52,201 nt of DNA from an uncultured Eubacteriales bacterium (lineage in GTDB: Bacteria > Bacillota > Clostridia > Lachnospirales > Lachnospiraceae): positions 1-52,201 of the forward strand of contig OMVQ01000058.1 of NCBI GenBank assembly GCA_900314555.1, read 5' to 3'. The position numbers were made by a program, and so were the translations under genes. Position 1 is the stretch's first letter; each line of letters begins with the position of its first letter. Below are positions 8,341 to 17,714 of the stretch, in pieces. The notes beneath the pieces were generated by a model. The model made no database searches, was not told the DNA's origin, and saw nothing but the letters and a program-made list of their open reading frames with translations.

Positions 8341-8392
8341 AATAAACCTCCATTCGTTTTTCGATATCTACACTTTACAACATTTTTATGCT

Positions 8393-8402
8393 ATTGTACA
8401 AT
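8393..8402. promoter_or_regulatory. Possible LysR operator in the divergent AKR/LysR gap
   Basis: ATTGTACAAT is a perfect 10-bp palindrome in the middle of the gap between the two divergent genes. LysR proteins bind T-N11-A sites with dyad symmetry, so this is a plausible recognition site, but short AT-rich palindromes also arise by chance. Confidence 0.35.
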
Positions 8403-8465
8403 ATCAATTATGAAATACAGTTTTCAGAAAATGAAACGTAAGGTCACAAGAAAACGGAGGATTAT

Positions 8466-9272
8466 ATGTTAGATCTTAATGAACTTGAACAATTGGTAAC
8501 ATTCGCAGATTTAGGAACTTTATCGAAAGTATCTGAACATTACCACATATCAACGCCTACCATAACAAGAACTATGCAGCACATTGAAGAAAGCTTTGAT
8601 GTAACTCTTTTCTCACGAACAAAGAACAGGATTGCATTAAATGAAACCGGATTAAAAGCTGTGGAATGTGCCAGACATCTGTTAAAAGAAGTCGATAACA
8701 CACTTACTACTGTCAGAAATTATGATAAAAGTCTTAAAACAATATATGTAAAGTCATGTGCTCCTGCCCCTTTATGGAGTATTCTCCCACAGATTTCAGA
8801 TAAATATCCTGAAATGACTATCTCCTCTTCAATATGTCAGAATGATGAGATAATCGAAAGTCTGCATAATAATAATTGTAATGTAGCCATATTGCCATTT
8901 GAAATCAATGTAAATAACTACCAGACTCATCACTTTATGGACGAAAATCTATTAGTATGTGTTAAAAGAGACCATGAACTTGCGAAACATAATACACTTT
9001 CTTTCTCTGACATTAATGGTTTTAATTTCCTGCTGCGTACAGAATTAGGTTTCTGGGATACATTATGTCGTGAAAAAATGCCGGCATCAAAATTTCTCGT
9101 TCAGAAAAATAATTTTGAATTTGATGAATTAGTTAATTCATCATCGCTTCCATGTTTCACAACTGACTACTTCACCAAAAATAATATTCCATACAGAAAC
9201 CGAATCTCTATTCCTCTCACAGATAGAGAAGCAAATGTTTCATTCTATGTGTATATAAAAGAACCCGCCTGA
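8466..9272 (+). CDS. LysR-family transcriptional regulator
   Basis: The N-terminal winged helix-turn-helix is clear: LNELEQLVTFADLGTLSKVSEH, then ISTPTITRTMQHIEESFDV, then LFSRTKNRIALNETG. It is followed by a substrate-binding-like effector domain from ~90 to 268, somewhat short for the family (usually ~290-300 aa). ACGGAGG precedes the ATG. Divergence from the aldo/keto reductase gene suggests it controls that gene. The inducer is unknown. An AT-rich inverted repeat, GATATAAA/TTTATATC, overlaps the stop and may help terminate. Confidence 0.92.
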   Translation: MLDLNELEQLVTFADLGTLSKVSEHYHISTPTITRTMQHIEESFDVTLFSRTKNRIALNETGLKAVECARHLLKEVDNTLTTVRNYDKSLKTIYVKSCAPAPLWSILPQISDKYPEMTISSSICQNDEIIESLHNNNCNVAILPFEINVNNYQTHHFMDENLLVCVKRDHELAKHNTLSFSDINGFNFLLRTELGFWDTLCREKMPASKFLVQKNNFEFDELVNSSSLPCFTTDYFTKNNIPYRNRISIPLTDREANVSFYVYIKEPA

Positions 9273-9383
9273 TATAAAATATTTATATCAGACAGGCTCC
9301 TGTCAAACAACTTCTTATTAGAGTTATAGGACCAAACGTGTTTATAACTCAACCATCAAACGTTATTTTCTATAGCTCTCATA

Positions 9384-10804
9384 TTAATTGTTATATATTG
9401 TAGCACAATATCCATCTTGCTTCTTACTCTCATACATGGCAATATCCATCTCTCGATATAACTGGTCAAATGTAGTTTCTTCGCCGGTAAGACATATGGA
9501 AGCACCAAGACTTACATATATTTTTCTGTCTCCCATTTCACTTATCTCAATCTCATCAATGTTATCAAAAATACGTTCAAAGAAATCATTGGCGTTGGAT
9601 TCATCAACTATTTCAGGAATGAACATTGCAAATTCATCTCCACCAAGTCTCATAACTACATCGTTTTCTCCGCATAATCTTTGCAATGCATCAGCTATGG
9701 CAATTATGACTGCATCCCCTACATTATGTCCATATGTATCATTAATTGATTTGAATTTATCACAATCAATACTAACATTCCGCCAACTCTGTTTCTTAAT
9801 AATTCAGAAATCTTTCTCTCGCCACTTCCTCGATTAGAAATTCCTGTCATTAAATCGGTTTCAGATAAGTAAATCAATCTGTTTTCTCTTCTCTTTTCTT
9901 CATCAATAACTTCTACACAATATAGAACATGCCACAAATTACCATTTTCGTCATTATCAACTTTAATGAATCTCTCCCTGCACCATCCATGAACAGTACC
10001 TAAGAACTCGTCCGCAATTGTGTTGACATTTTCCATTCTGTCCTCTAATGTCCTGATATTCGTAAACTCCATTACATTATCATAATATTTTTCTGTACAT
10101 AATTTACTCATAACATTTCTTATCTGTCTTGGGAAATTATCTTTTTCAATATTATCACAGTTTCTGGCTATATCATCTGTACTTTTTATAATCTGAAAAG
10201 TCTCAGTTTTCAAATCTATAAGATGCATTGATGAATATATTGCAGCCAGCGAAGAATAACTATTAATCTTTGCTTCATAATTAGATTTGCGAAACGAATT
10301 TCTTATCTTCATAAGAGAAATAAGTATCATTCCTATCATATCCAGGAATACGGTAAGTGTCTCATAATCTGTCTCTGCAGGATTATCAACCCCAAAAAAT
10401 CCACTAATCTCACCCTTATAATATAATGGTGTAACTACTAAATTATGTATATTCTGTTTACTAAGAATATTATATGATAATCTGTGTGTCTCTTTAATCT
10501 CTTCAAGATCTGAAATAATTACACTTTTACCATTCTTAAAAGTCTCATACCACCAGTCAATAATCTCCATATCTACATTTTGCAACTCATCAATCTGAGG
10601 AACAATACCTTCAGCACACCATTCATATGTATTATTTGTTATATGATTCTTCATATCATCTTCGAAAATATATATTCTATCGGAATTCGTATGTTTTCCA
10701 AAAAAACGGATAAATTCATTTATTTCATCATCCGGAATATCATTATCTAATGCTGAACGAAGTGCTTCATTAATAATAAGCTCATACTTCATTATTGTTT
10801 TCAT
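9384..10804 (-). pseudogene. GAF-GGDEF diguanylate cyclase gene, frameshifted
   Basis: Residues ~10-180 resemble a GAF sensor domain. The following part begins a GGDEF domain (ETDLMTGISNRGSGERKIS), but the frame is lost after GGMLVLI near 9755-9770. The correct continuation, DCDKFKSINDTYGHNVGD and then RLGGDEFAMF, lies in another frame down to 9384. Restoring one base, for example GTA-ATT-GAT in place of GTATTGAT, would give a single intact protein of ~470 aa. The GGDEF signature itself and the rest of the catalytic core are undamaged, so the mutation looks recent, or is a sequencing error. If real, the cyclic-di-GMP synthase is inactive. Confidence 0.85.
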
Positions 10805-10914
10805 CTGTATTAACTCTCCTAATTTATATCCTGAATTTTGATAGATTTTTATTTCATATAATATCTATTATATCATATATTTTTTATATTTCGACATTAT
10901 TTTTACCTATTCAA

Positions 10915-11012
10915 TTAAATGTTTCTATTTAATCACGTGCAAATGTATCTATCAAGTAAAATTCAAATATATCCATTCAATCAAATACAAATGCATTTAT
11001 TTAGTACGATTT
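10915..11012. repeat. Degenerate tandem repeat, about four 24-bp units
   Basis: Units beginning at about 10915, 10940, 10964 and 10988 share a CAAATGTAT-like head (CAAATGTATCTAT, CAAATATATCCAT, CAAATGCATTTAT) and are spaced 24-25 bp. They lie between the glucosidase terminator and the GGDEF gene start. Function unknown; the copies have diverged considerably. Confidence 0.5.
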
Positions 11013-11055
11013 AAAAAGCTAAGTTCTAATAACAAAAATTATTAAAACTTAGCTA
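11012..11055 (-). terminator. Rho-independent terminator of the glucosidase gene
   Basis: On the minus strand AGCTAAGTT.TAATAA pairs with TTATTA.AACTTAGCT and is followed by TTTTAAATC, 34 bp past the glucosidase stop. Confidence 0.85.
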
Positions 11056-11088
11056 CTTTCTGATTTAATTAAAAGTTTAATTAAAAGT

Positions 11089-12726
11089 CTATTTTATATA
11101 AATTCTTGCCTCATATGGTCTAAGTACAGATGCATCTTCTATACCAGAATAATTTGCAACTAAAACCTGCATATCCTTAACTTTATCTTCTAAAGACATT
11201 TCTATTGTTTTATCAAAGAAATTACATACTACAACCATTGTCTGTTTATCATTCTTTCTCTGATATGCGAAGATATTTTCATCATTTTCTAATAATAAAT
11301 CAAAATCACCATCAACTAATACGGAATACTCTTTTCTTAACTGTATAAGTTTCTTATAACAATTGAAAATAGAATCAGGATCATTTACCTGTGCCTTAGC
11401 ATTAATCTCTTTATAATTGTCATTTACCCTTATCCAAGGTGTTCCATCTGTAAAGCCTGCATGTTCCGTATCATCCCATTGCATAGGAGTACGCGCATTA
11501 TCTCTTCCCTTTGCATAAATTGAACGCATAACATCATCTTTTGAATATCCTGCTTCTATACGCTCTTTATACATATTGTGAATTTCAACATCTCTATAAT
11601 CTTCAATATCATATTTGACATTAGTCATTCCAAGTTCCTCCCCCTGGTAAATGTAAGGAGTTCCCTGCATTCCATGAAGTAATATAGCTAACATTTTAGC
11701 TGACTCTACTCTAAACTCTCCATCATTTCCCCATCTTGAAACTATACGAGGCAAATCATGATTATTCCAGAACAGACTATTCCAGCCACAGTCATGAAGT
11801 TCCTTCTGCCAGCGTGTCATTACCTGTTTTAATTTCACAAAAGGCAGTGGAGCCAAATCCCATTTTTCTTTGCCCTCCTGCTGGTCTAATCCGATATGTT
11901 CAAACTGGAATACCATTGAGAATTCACTTCCATCAGGATTACTGTACAATTTAGCACGCTCTATATCAGCACCCCATGCTTCTCCAACTGTAATAAGGTC
12001 ACCTTTCTGGAATGTCTCTTTACTTAATTCACGAAAATATTCCTGTAATCTAGGACCATTTATAGTGATTTTCTTATCCGGTTCTTTTGCTATCTGGTCA
12101 ATAACATCAAGTCTGAAACCGCCGACACCTTTATCCATCCACCAAAGAATCATATCGTAAATTTCTCTTCTTACCTTAGGATTGTCCCAATTCAAATCAG
12201 GCTGTTCAGGTAAAAACTGGTGAAAATAATACTGTTTAATCTCCGGTACCCATTCCCATGCACTTCCACCAAACACACCTTTCATATCGTTAGGTTCAAC
12301 ACCCTCTTCTCCATCTCTCCATACATAATAATCGTGATACGGATTATCTTTACTCTTCTTAGCCTCTTCAAACCACCTGTGCTTATTGGATGTATGATTT
12401 AACACAAGGTCCATCATAATACGGATATTGTATTTCTTTGCTTCTGCTATCAGTTCTTCCATATCATCAACATTTCCAAACATCGGATCAATATCCTGAT
12501 AATCAGAAATATCATATCCATTGTCAGCCTGAGGTGATTTACATACAGGTGATAACCAGATTGCACCTATTCCAAGTTCTCCAAGATATGGTATCTTACT
12601 GATAATTCCCTTTAAATCACCAATTCCATCTCCATTACTGTCCTTAAAACTTTTTGGATAAATCTGATATACAACGGCATTCTTCCACCATTTCATATTA
12701 TCTTTCGCACTATTTGTATTATTCAT
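11089..12726 (-). CDS. GH13 alpha-glucosidase, probably oligo-1,6-glucosidase
   Basis: A 545-residue GH13 enzyme of usual length. Conserved regions are visible in order: the calcium-loop-like DSNGDGIGDLKG (~29-40), MMDLVLNHTSN (~104-114), GFRLDVIDQI with nucleophile Asp ~207, LITVGEAWG with acid/base Glu ~249, and FWNNHDLPR with the third Asp. The residue after the nucleophile is Val; in characterised relatives Val at this place goes with alpha-1,6 (isomaltose-type) specificity and Thr or Ala with maltose activity. No signal peptide, so it acts on imported oligosaccharides. It appears to stand alone, with no transporter or regulator beside it. Trehalose-6-phosphate hydrolase is a less likely alternative. 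Confidence 0.9.
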   Translation of the reverse strand: MNNTNSAKDNMKWWKNAVVYQIYPKSFKDSNGDGIGDLKGIISKIPYLGELGIGAIWLSPVCKSPQADNGYDISDYQDIDPMFGNVDDMEELIAEAKKYNIRIMMDLVLNHTSNKHRWFEEAKKSKDNPYHDYYVWRDGEEGVEPNDMKGVFGGSAWEWVPEIKQYYFHQFLPEQPDLNWDNPKVRREIYDMILWWMDKGVGGFRLDVIDQIAKEPDKKITINGPRLQEYFRELSKETFQKGDLITVGEAWGADIERAKLYSNPDGSEFSMVFQFEHIGLDQQEGKEKWDLAPLPFVKLKQVMTRWQKELHDCGWNSLFWNNHDLPRIVSRWGNDGEFRVESAKMLAILLHGMQGTPYIYQGEELGMTNVKYDIEDYRDVEIHNMYKERIEAGYSKDDVMRSIYAKGRDNARTPMQWDDTEHAGFTDGTPWIRVNDNYKEINAKAQVNDPDSIFNCYKKLIQLRKEYSVLVDGDFDLLLENDENIFAYQRKNDKQTMVVVCNFFDKTIEMSLEDKVKDMQVLVANYSGIEDASVLRPYEARIYIK

Positions 12727-12907
12727 AATGTTTAAACCTCTTTTTCTATATAATTTATTTTAGCTGATAACCTCTTAAAGTATATCTCCCCGATATCACT
12801 TTAAATATATTGTACTAATATTATAACGTGTTATTCTTAGTTAGTCTTGCATTATTTTTCAATTTTATAACACAATCTTGCTGATAATGGTGAAAAATGT
12901 ATTTTAA

Positions 12908-12945
12908 AATAACCCATATACTCCTTAAAAGAATATATGGATTAT
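12908..12945 (-). terminator. Terminator after the truncated lipoprotein-like gene
   Basis: AATAA.CCATATA pairs with TATATGG.TTATT. T-rich tracts lie on both sides (TTTTAAAAT on the minus strand, TTTTTTC on the plus strand). It sits 27 bp past the stop of the 12972-13631 gene. Confidence 0.65.
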
Positions 12946-12971
12946 TTTTTCTATTATTCTATTATTACATA

Positions 12972-13631
12972 TTATTTTTCAATATTTAAATATACATAGC
13001 CCATATTTAAATCATTTTCATTAAATTCATAAGCAACTTCGCCAAAATTAAGGTACATATCATCTATCTCATTTTCAGGTATCAACCAAGCATAATTGAC
13101 TTCAAATACCTCACCTGGTCTTAATTCATCAATTGTATTCGGCATCATTCCACCAAAATTTGGAGTATAATATTGACTTCCACCAAATCCCACACATAGT
13201 CCTTTAAATATTGTTTCATCATATTCTAAGTCATTATTTTGGGATTTATCATAATATAATTGATTTATATACCATTTATCTCCATAATGCTTAAGGTTTA
13301 ATAAAGTGGCATAATATAAAGTGTTATATATGCTTTCATCACCTTTGTTAGTATATTCTGTGGTAACATATACAAGTTTTAAATGCTTATATTCACTCTT
13401 AACTATATCTGTCAATGTATTTATACCATCACCATATTTTATATATTGTAACTCTCCACTACCTATAGAACCATCTTCATTAATAAATGATTTCCAGACT
13501 TCTGGAATATACTCCAGGTATGATGTATCATCAAATATCTGGACATTTGTTACCTTAGCTGACAATTTTGCTGTATCATCTCCGTATTCTATTAACTGAA
13601 CATCATCATTTATCTGATTGAGATTTTCCAT
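12972..13631 (-). CDS. Protein of unknown function, probably truncated lipoprotein
   Basis: A 219-residue open frame, acidic and rich in Tyr, Asp and Asn, with no membrane segment. Its beta-rich look and place after a sigma/anti-sigma pair resemble small extracytoplasmic lipoproteins (DUF5027-like, from memory and not checked), but no signal peptide is present. A short ATGAAAAAGAGTAATTGA just upstream, overlapping the anti-sigma stop, could be the residue of the original start, with the signal sequence deleted. There is no good ribosome binding site before the ATG at 13631. Given the decay of the two preceding genes, this is likely a remnant too. Its own reading frame is otherwise clean. Confidence 0.55.
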   Translation of the reverse strand: MENLNQINDDVQLIEYGDDTAKLSAKVTNVQIFDDTSYLEYIPEVWKSFINEDGSIGSGELQYIKYGDGINTLTDIVKSEYKHLKLVYVTTEYTNKGDESIYNTLYYATLLNLKHYGDKWYINQLYYDKSQNNDLEYDETIFKGLCVGFGGSQYYTPNFGGMMPNTIDELRPGEVFEVNYAWLIPENEIDDMYLNFGEVAYEFNENDLNMGYVYLNIEK

Positions 13632-13645
13632 ATTTCTCTCATCAA

Positions 13646-14429
13646 TTACTCTTTTTCATCTATATAATTATATTTAGAATTAACATTATTATTTTTATTT
13701 TCTTTTTGCAAAAAAGAACTCCATTTACCATATATATCACCAACTGAAATATTTTTACCTGTTTCTGAAATTACTGTTTTATCAACTACTTTTAAGGTTT
13801 CTTCCTCTGATATATCCCCCTATGCCTGATAAAGTATTATTCGATTATATTCAGGATATAATACCGCAACATCTATATTATTTCTCTCTTCATCTGCTGT
13901 ATTCTGATGTTTCACAAGAAATGCCTTATGTCCTGAAATCGTTAATGTTTTTTTCTCAGTTACAAAATTTGTATTCCATTCCTCTTCTGAATCATAAAGC
14001 AAAGGATAAATATATATTCCACTTTCTTTATTACTTTCATTGCTAAAAGTATAATCATCCTTACCATTATTAGTAAATCCCTCTGGCAAATAATTAAAAG
14101 TAAGTTTTATCTCTGGAACTTCGGATATCTCGCCAGAAATAATTTTTTCAACATCTCCAATGCACTCGTTATCCGCATTAACATTAATTGATGTTGATAC
14201 TTTACCTTTATCCGAAAAATATTTACTATATAATTTAGGTGCTGCATATGCTGAAACCGAACTGATTACGCATAATCCCGCAACTGACGCCACAATTTTA
14301 CACACTCTTACTTTGTTTCTTCGATTATCCCTATACTGCTTAATAATCTTTTTCTTTTTGTAAATATCTGAAAACTCATGTTCTTCTATTTTCTTCTATT
14401 ATAGAATCAAATTCTTCAATTGACCTCAT
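13646..14429 (-). pseudogene. Anti-sigma-factor-like membrane protein gene, doubly disrupted
   Basis: An ATG at 14429 follows AAGGAGG and starts MRSIEEFDSIIEE. The frame is then shifted by an exact 10-bp tandem duplication (TTCTTCTATT at 14381-14390 and again at 14391-14400 on the plus strand). After removing one copy, the frame continues through EEHEFSDIYKKKK, a transmembrane segment (IVASVAGLCVISSVSAYAA) and an outer domain. It meets a TAG at 13820-13822 and then runs on in the same frame (GDISEEETLKVVDKTVIS...) to TAA at 13646. The corrected length is exactly 774 nt (258 codons). The outer part resembles DUF4367-type anti-sigma domains. It overlaps the end of the preceding sigma gene, as intact sigma/anti-sigma pairs do. 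Confidence 0.85.
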
Positions 14430-14937
14430 GATTTGTATACCTCCTTTTTCTTATTAGCGCAATTCCTCGCTCTATTCTTTTTCTAACTGTTGCCTCTTTT
14501 ATGCCTAACATATTCGCAATCTAACTATTAGACTTACCATTTATATATTTTTCATATAATACGCTTTTATAATTATCAGATAATCCATTTAACAAATCAA
14601 CTTTTACGATATCTTCATAATCATCAGTTATTTTCATATTAAATAATTCCTCATTTAATTCAGTAAAAACCTCCTTTTCAAATTTTCTCTTATTTTTCCT
14701 ATAAATATCTATGGATGTTGAATGTATAGTTTTAATAATTAACCTCTTCGTATTATCAGACTCAGGATTGTCAATATTATAATTATTCTTTAATAATTTA
14801 ACAAAAGCATCCATAACCGCATCTTCTGCCAAGAAGCTATCCTTTAATATTTAAAATGCTATATGATCCATTTTCTTTTCATATAAATTAAATGTTTTGA
14901 TAATATCTTCAGTATTATTTGTATTCTTCGTATTCAT
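14416..14937 (-). pseudogene. ECF-type RNA polymerase sigma factor gene with two in-frame stops
   Basis: From an ATG at 14937 the frame reads MNTKNTNNTEDIIKTF... and reaches TAA at 14851-14853. It continues in the same frame with ILKDSFLAEDAVMDAFVKLL, the region 2 end of ECF sigma factors, then SIDIYRKNKR, and meets TAG at 14521-14523. It goes on with IANMLGIKEATVRKRIERG, the region 4 helix-turn-helix, and ends with TGA at 14416. Without the two stops it would be a ~173-aa sigma-70 family protein of normal ECF length. Two independent nonsense changes argue for a true pseudogene and not a read error. Confidence 0.85.
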
Positions 14938-15071
14938 CACCTCATATTATAATGTAGTAGTATTTATCACCCTCTATAAAATATGTATGATATACTATTA
15001 GAGATACTGTTGATTATTTCTCAGCTTTTAGTATCAAAAAACCAAGCTCAAAGATAACTCCATTCTTTTCT

Positions 15072-16826
15072 TTATAGCAATTCTTTACTTAGCTGTTCTT
15101 TCAATAGTTTTCTTCTTTCTTCTATGAAAACAGGATAATCCAAATATGAATATTTCATATCTGGCAAAAAGTTCAATCTACGATATTGATATTTGTCATT
15201 ATCTGTTGGACACTGATTATTAAACCATACATCAAAATCAGTAGTAAGTTTCTCTTCATTTAGCTGGGCTGCAAGCAATTGCAAATTACTAATGTCATTT
15301 ACTGTCTCTATATACCATTCTAACTTATCTTCAGTTACACCTTGCTTACGTAGATATTGTTTTGAAAATTTACTCTTGGGATACATATGATCCACATGGA
15401 ATTTATTACTAAAATCTAGAGATGGATACAAAAGCATCAACGTTGAAAGCGTATCACTCTTGCCATATTTTAATTTTAACAAGAACTCATCTATATCAGC
15501 ACTTGTAAACTGAATAGACTTATTAGTTCCCTTAAACTTATCTATAATATTTTCAATAGGAAATTCATTTATACCATTTTCTCTGATAATATCACGAATT
15601 GGTCTAAGTACATTATCAGGTTGACCACTAAATACCTTTTTTAATAAAGAACATATAAGCCATTTTTTTATCTTATCTCTATTGGATTTTGTTGTCCTGG
15701 AATCAACAAAATTATCAGGCATCCCATTTATAAATAGATAATAAGCAATTGGAATCAATGCATTATTAGATGTTAATGTTTCTCCTGAATAACCAAAGGC
15801 CGAAACTAAAAGTACTGCCTGCTTTATAGCTTTCTTTATATCATCCCATCGTGATTCTATTTTCATCATATTCTTCTTATTAAAATTATCTACTTTAAAA
15901 GCAATATTAGAAAAATCACTTAGAACAAGTGCGGTTTTTAATACAAAATCCTTATTAATCTTAAATCCAGTACCTATTGCATTTACATCATCCACAAATT
16001 CTATGATTTCCTCTCTTGCATCATGGTTCTCCCACTGTGCAGATGCAATAGAAAGAAGCAAATCAGAATAGCTTAGTTTTGTACCACCACTGTTAACTCT
16101 TATGAAAATATTCAATACCTTATCTAATTCTACTTTTTTTTCTTTATAGTAACTGATTGTACCTGCTTTATTAATAATATTATAAAGACGTGATAATGCA
16201 TTAATAGCGAACTTTGACTGCTCCTTAGTATAATCAAAATCCAAAGAAAAGCTGATATTGTCAGTTACATACATAGCCACATCTCCATCTTCGTGCATAT
16301 CAAGAATTTTTCCTACTTCAAACCAGTATGTATCAATACCATTTTGTACTTCGTTATCCGCTAGAAATTTAAAATCATATTCATTATCACTGTCAACAGG
16401 TGATGATAATAGATTCAAATACAATTTTCTAACTGGATAAGCATTTTCATTTTTTCTTGACATATATTTCAACTTATAGGCATATGTTCCTTTTAGCCCT
16501 AAATAAATTGAAGTAAGTCTCTGTTGTCCGTCCAAGACAGCTGTTACACCATCAGATCCCTTAAGGTCAACTTTTTTGTTATGAGCATTTTTACTCTCAT
16601 GATAGTTTTTAATAAAACCATAAAAGTCATAATCATCTACATGTTCTTTGCCAATTTTCCAAAATAAAAATGTTCCAATAGGATAGTCTCTCATAAGAGA
16701 ATCAAACAAAGTTTCAATCTGTTCTGTGTTCCACACATATTCACGCTGAATAGATGGAAGAACATATTTATTTGCCGATATATCTTTCATTACCTCTGCA
16801 ATTGTAAGTGGTGTTTCATATGCCAT
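15072..16826 (-). CDS. DUF262/DUF1524-type HNH protein, possible defence nuclease
   Basis: A 584-residue intact gene. The N-terminal DUF262 part shows LPSIQREYVWNTEQIETLFDS (~23-43), YPIGTFLFWKI, and the hallmark DGQQRLTSIYLGL (~98-110). The C-terminal part (~470-530) has FHVDHMYPKS followed by NDISNLQLLAAQLNEEK, an HNH-type metal-finger layout (His, His/Asp, Asn). DUF262 with DUF1524 is the composition of GmrSD-type modified-DNA restriction enzymes and of SspE, where DGQQR supports nucleotide hydrolysis. No modification genes lie beside it, so a solitary type IV-like role is inferred only. It is embedded in a decayed accessory patch, consistent with horizontal gain. Confidence 0.85.
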   Translation of the reverse strand: MAYETPLTIAEVMKDISANKYVLPSIQREYVWNTEQIETLFDSLMRDYPIGTFLFWKIGKEHVDDYDFYGFIKNYHESKNAHNKKVDLKGSDGVTAVLDGQQRLTSIYLGLKGTYAYKLKYMSRKNENAYPVRKLYLNLLSSPVDSDNEYDFKFLADNEVQNGIDTYWFEVGKILDMHEDGDVAMYVTDNISFSLDFDYTKEQSKFAINALSRLYNIINKAGTISYYKEKKVELDKVLNIFIRVNSGGTKLSYSDLLLSIASAQWENHDAREEIIEFVDDVNAIGTGFKINKDFVLKTALVLSDFSNIAFKVDNFNKKNMMKIESRWDDIKKAIKQAVLLVSAFGYSGETLTSNNALIPIAYYLFINGMPDNFVDSRTTKSNRDKIKKWLICSLLKKVFSGQPDNVLRPIRDIIRENGINEFPIENIIDKFKGTNKSIQFTSADIDEFLLKLKYGKSDTLSTLMLLYPSLDFSNKFHVDHMYPKSKFSKQYLRKQGVTEDKLEWYIETVNDISNLQLLAAQLNEEKLTTDFDVWFNNQCPTDNDKYQYRRLNFLPDMKYSYLDYPVFIEERRKLLKEQLSKELL

Positions 16827-17179
16827 TATTTTTTCTCCTTATCCATTTTGTCTTTCTGCATATTTTAATTCATATTATCTATATTCATTTCATTATGATA
16901 TTTTTATCCTATGTATTCTCTTTATAACTAGCATAAATCAGATAATTAATTGTAACATACCGTCTCACATTATTCAATTGCATAAGTATTATTGACTTAT
17001 CTTATTTAAAAATCTGTATAACAATCTCTGTATTCACCTCTGAATATTTAATTTTTTATCTCTTCTAATAAATTTGTTTTTCCTCGCTATATAACTCAAT
17101 GTATCCCAAAATCGTCTGAGCTTCTTTGATATCAACCATATACACTATCATTAGCTTCAAACTCTATAATTATATCAAA
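16827..17179. other. Intergenic AT-rich stretch with a possible gene scrap
   Basis: No intact gene. On the minus strand near 17030-17150 there is a short coding-like stretch (MVDIKEAQTILGYIELYSEE) cut off by a stop. A second frame continues with LLEEIKN, suggesting a frameshifted remnant. No terminator or promoter could be chosen with confidence. Confidence 0.35.
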
Positions 17180-17368
17180 TTAATCTAAAGAAAAAAGGGT
17201 ATATAACCCTTCATTAAAAAATGGAATACCTAATGTAAATATCGCAATAACAATAGAATTCAACCATAAATTTTCAATAAATGAATTCGGGATAAATATT
17301 TTAATAACAATTGAAGCAACTAATGCCTCCACACAATCGATTAATCTTTTAATAATCCTTTTTTCCAA
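17180..17368 (-). CDS. Small hydrophobic ORF, doubtful
   Basis: A 62-residue frame beginning with a TTG inside the end of the preceding small membrane-protein gene. It has two hydrophobic stretches (VEALVASIVIKIFI and LNSIVIAIFTLGIPFF), so it could be a small membrane protein. There is no convincing ribosome binding site. It may be the lost tail of a larger membrane protein. Confidence 0.35.
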   Translation of the reverse strand: MEKRIIKRLIDCVEALVASIVIKIFIPNSFIENLWLNSIVIAIFTLGIPFFNEGLYTLFSLD

Positions 17369-17708
17369 ACCTCATCATTACCATTTTTCTTATACACCCA
17401 AAAGCATACACCACCTAATAATAAATGTATTATTACGAACCATACTGGTGAAAGGGCTGATGTTACATACATTATTGTTCCTGACACTCCCTCATTATCC
17501 TCAATATATCCACCATTGTTTTTATTTTGAGTAATTATGATTTTTAACATAAATCCATAAAAAAGTATCAACATCAAGAATGTTGCTATCCCTGATTCAT
17601 TGCCATCAATAAAATATAAAATACATAAATATATTAAAGCAAAACCGCATGCCATTCCATGAGCAACTATATACTTTTCAAAAAATTATTAATCCATTCT
17701 TCCATCAT
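17341..17708 (-). pseudogene. Small membrane protein gene with a poly-T frameshift near its start
   Basis: A good start (AGGAG, then ATGATG at 17703-17708) opens MMEEWINNF but ends after 13 codons. One more T in the six-T tract near 17680 would instead give NNFFEKYIVAHGMACG and run on to 17341. The resulting ~122-aa protein has three hydrophobic segments (FALIYLCILYF, FLMLILFYGFMLKIII, SPVWFVIIHLLLGGVCFW). As it stands, only an internal ATG at 17655, without a good ribosome binding site, could be used. Homopolymer slippage could be mutation, phase switching or a sequencing error. Family unknown. Confidence 0.6.
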
Positions 17709-17714
17709 CTACTC

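Noticed and set aside
9388..9837. Plus-strand frame of 149 codons opposite the GGDEF gene
   Set aside because: The minus strand there has unmistakable GGDEF motifs; the plus-strand frame shows no recognisable domain or ribosome binding site.
10915..11012. Short spaced repeats resembling a CRISPR array
   Set aside because: The units are contiguous, only 24-25 bp, degenerate and without spacers; no cas genes are present.
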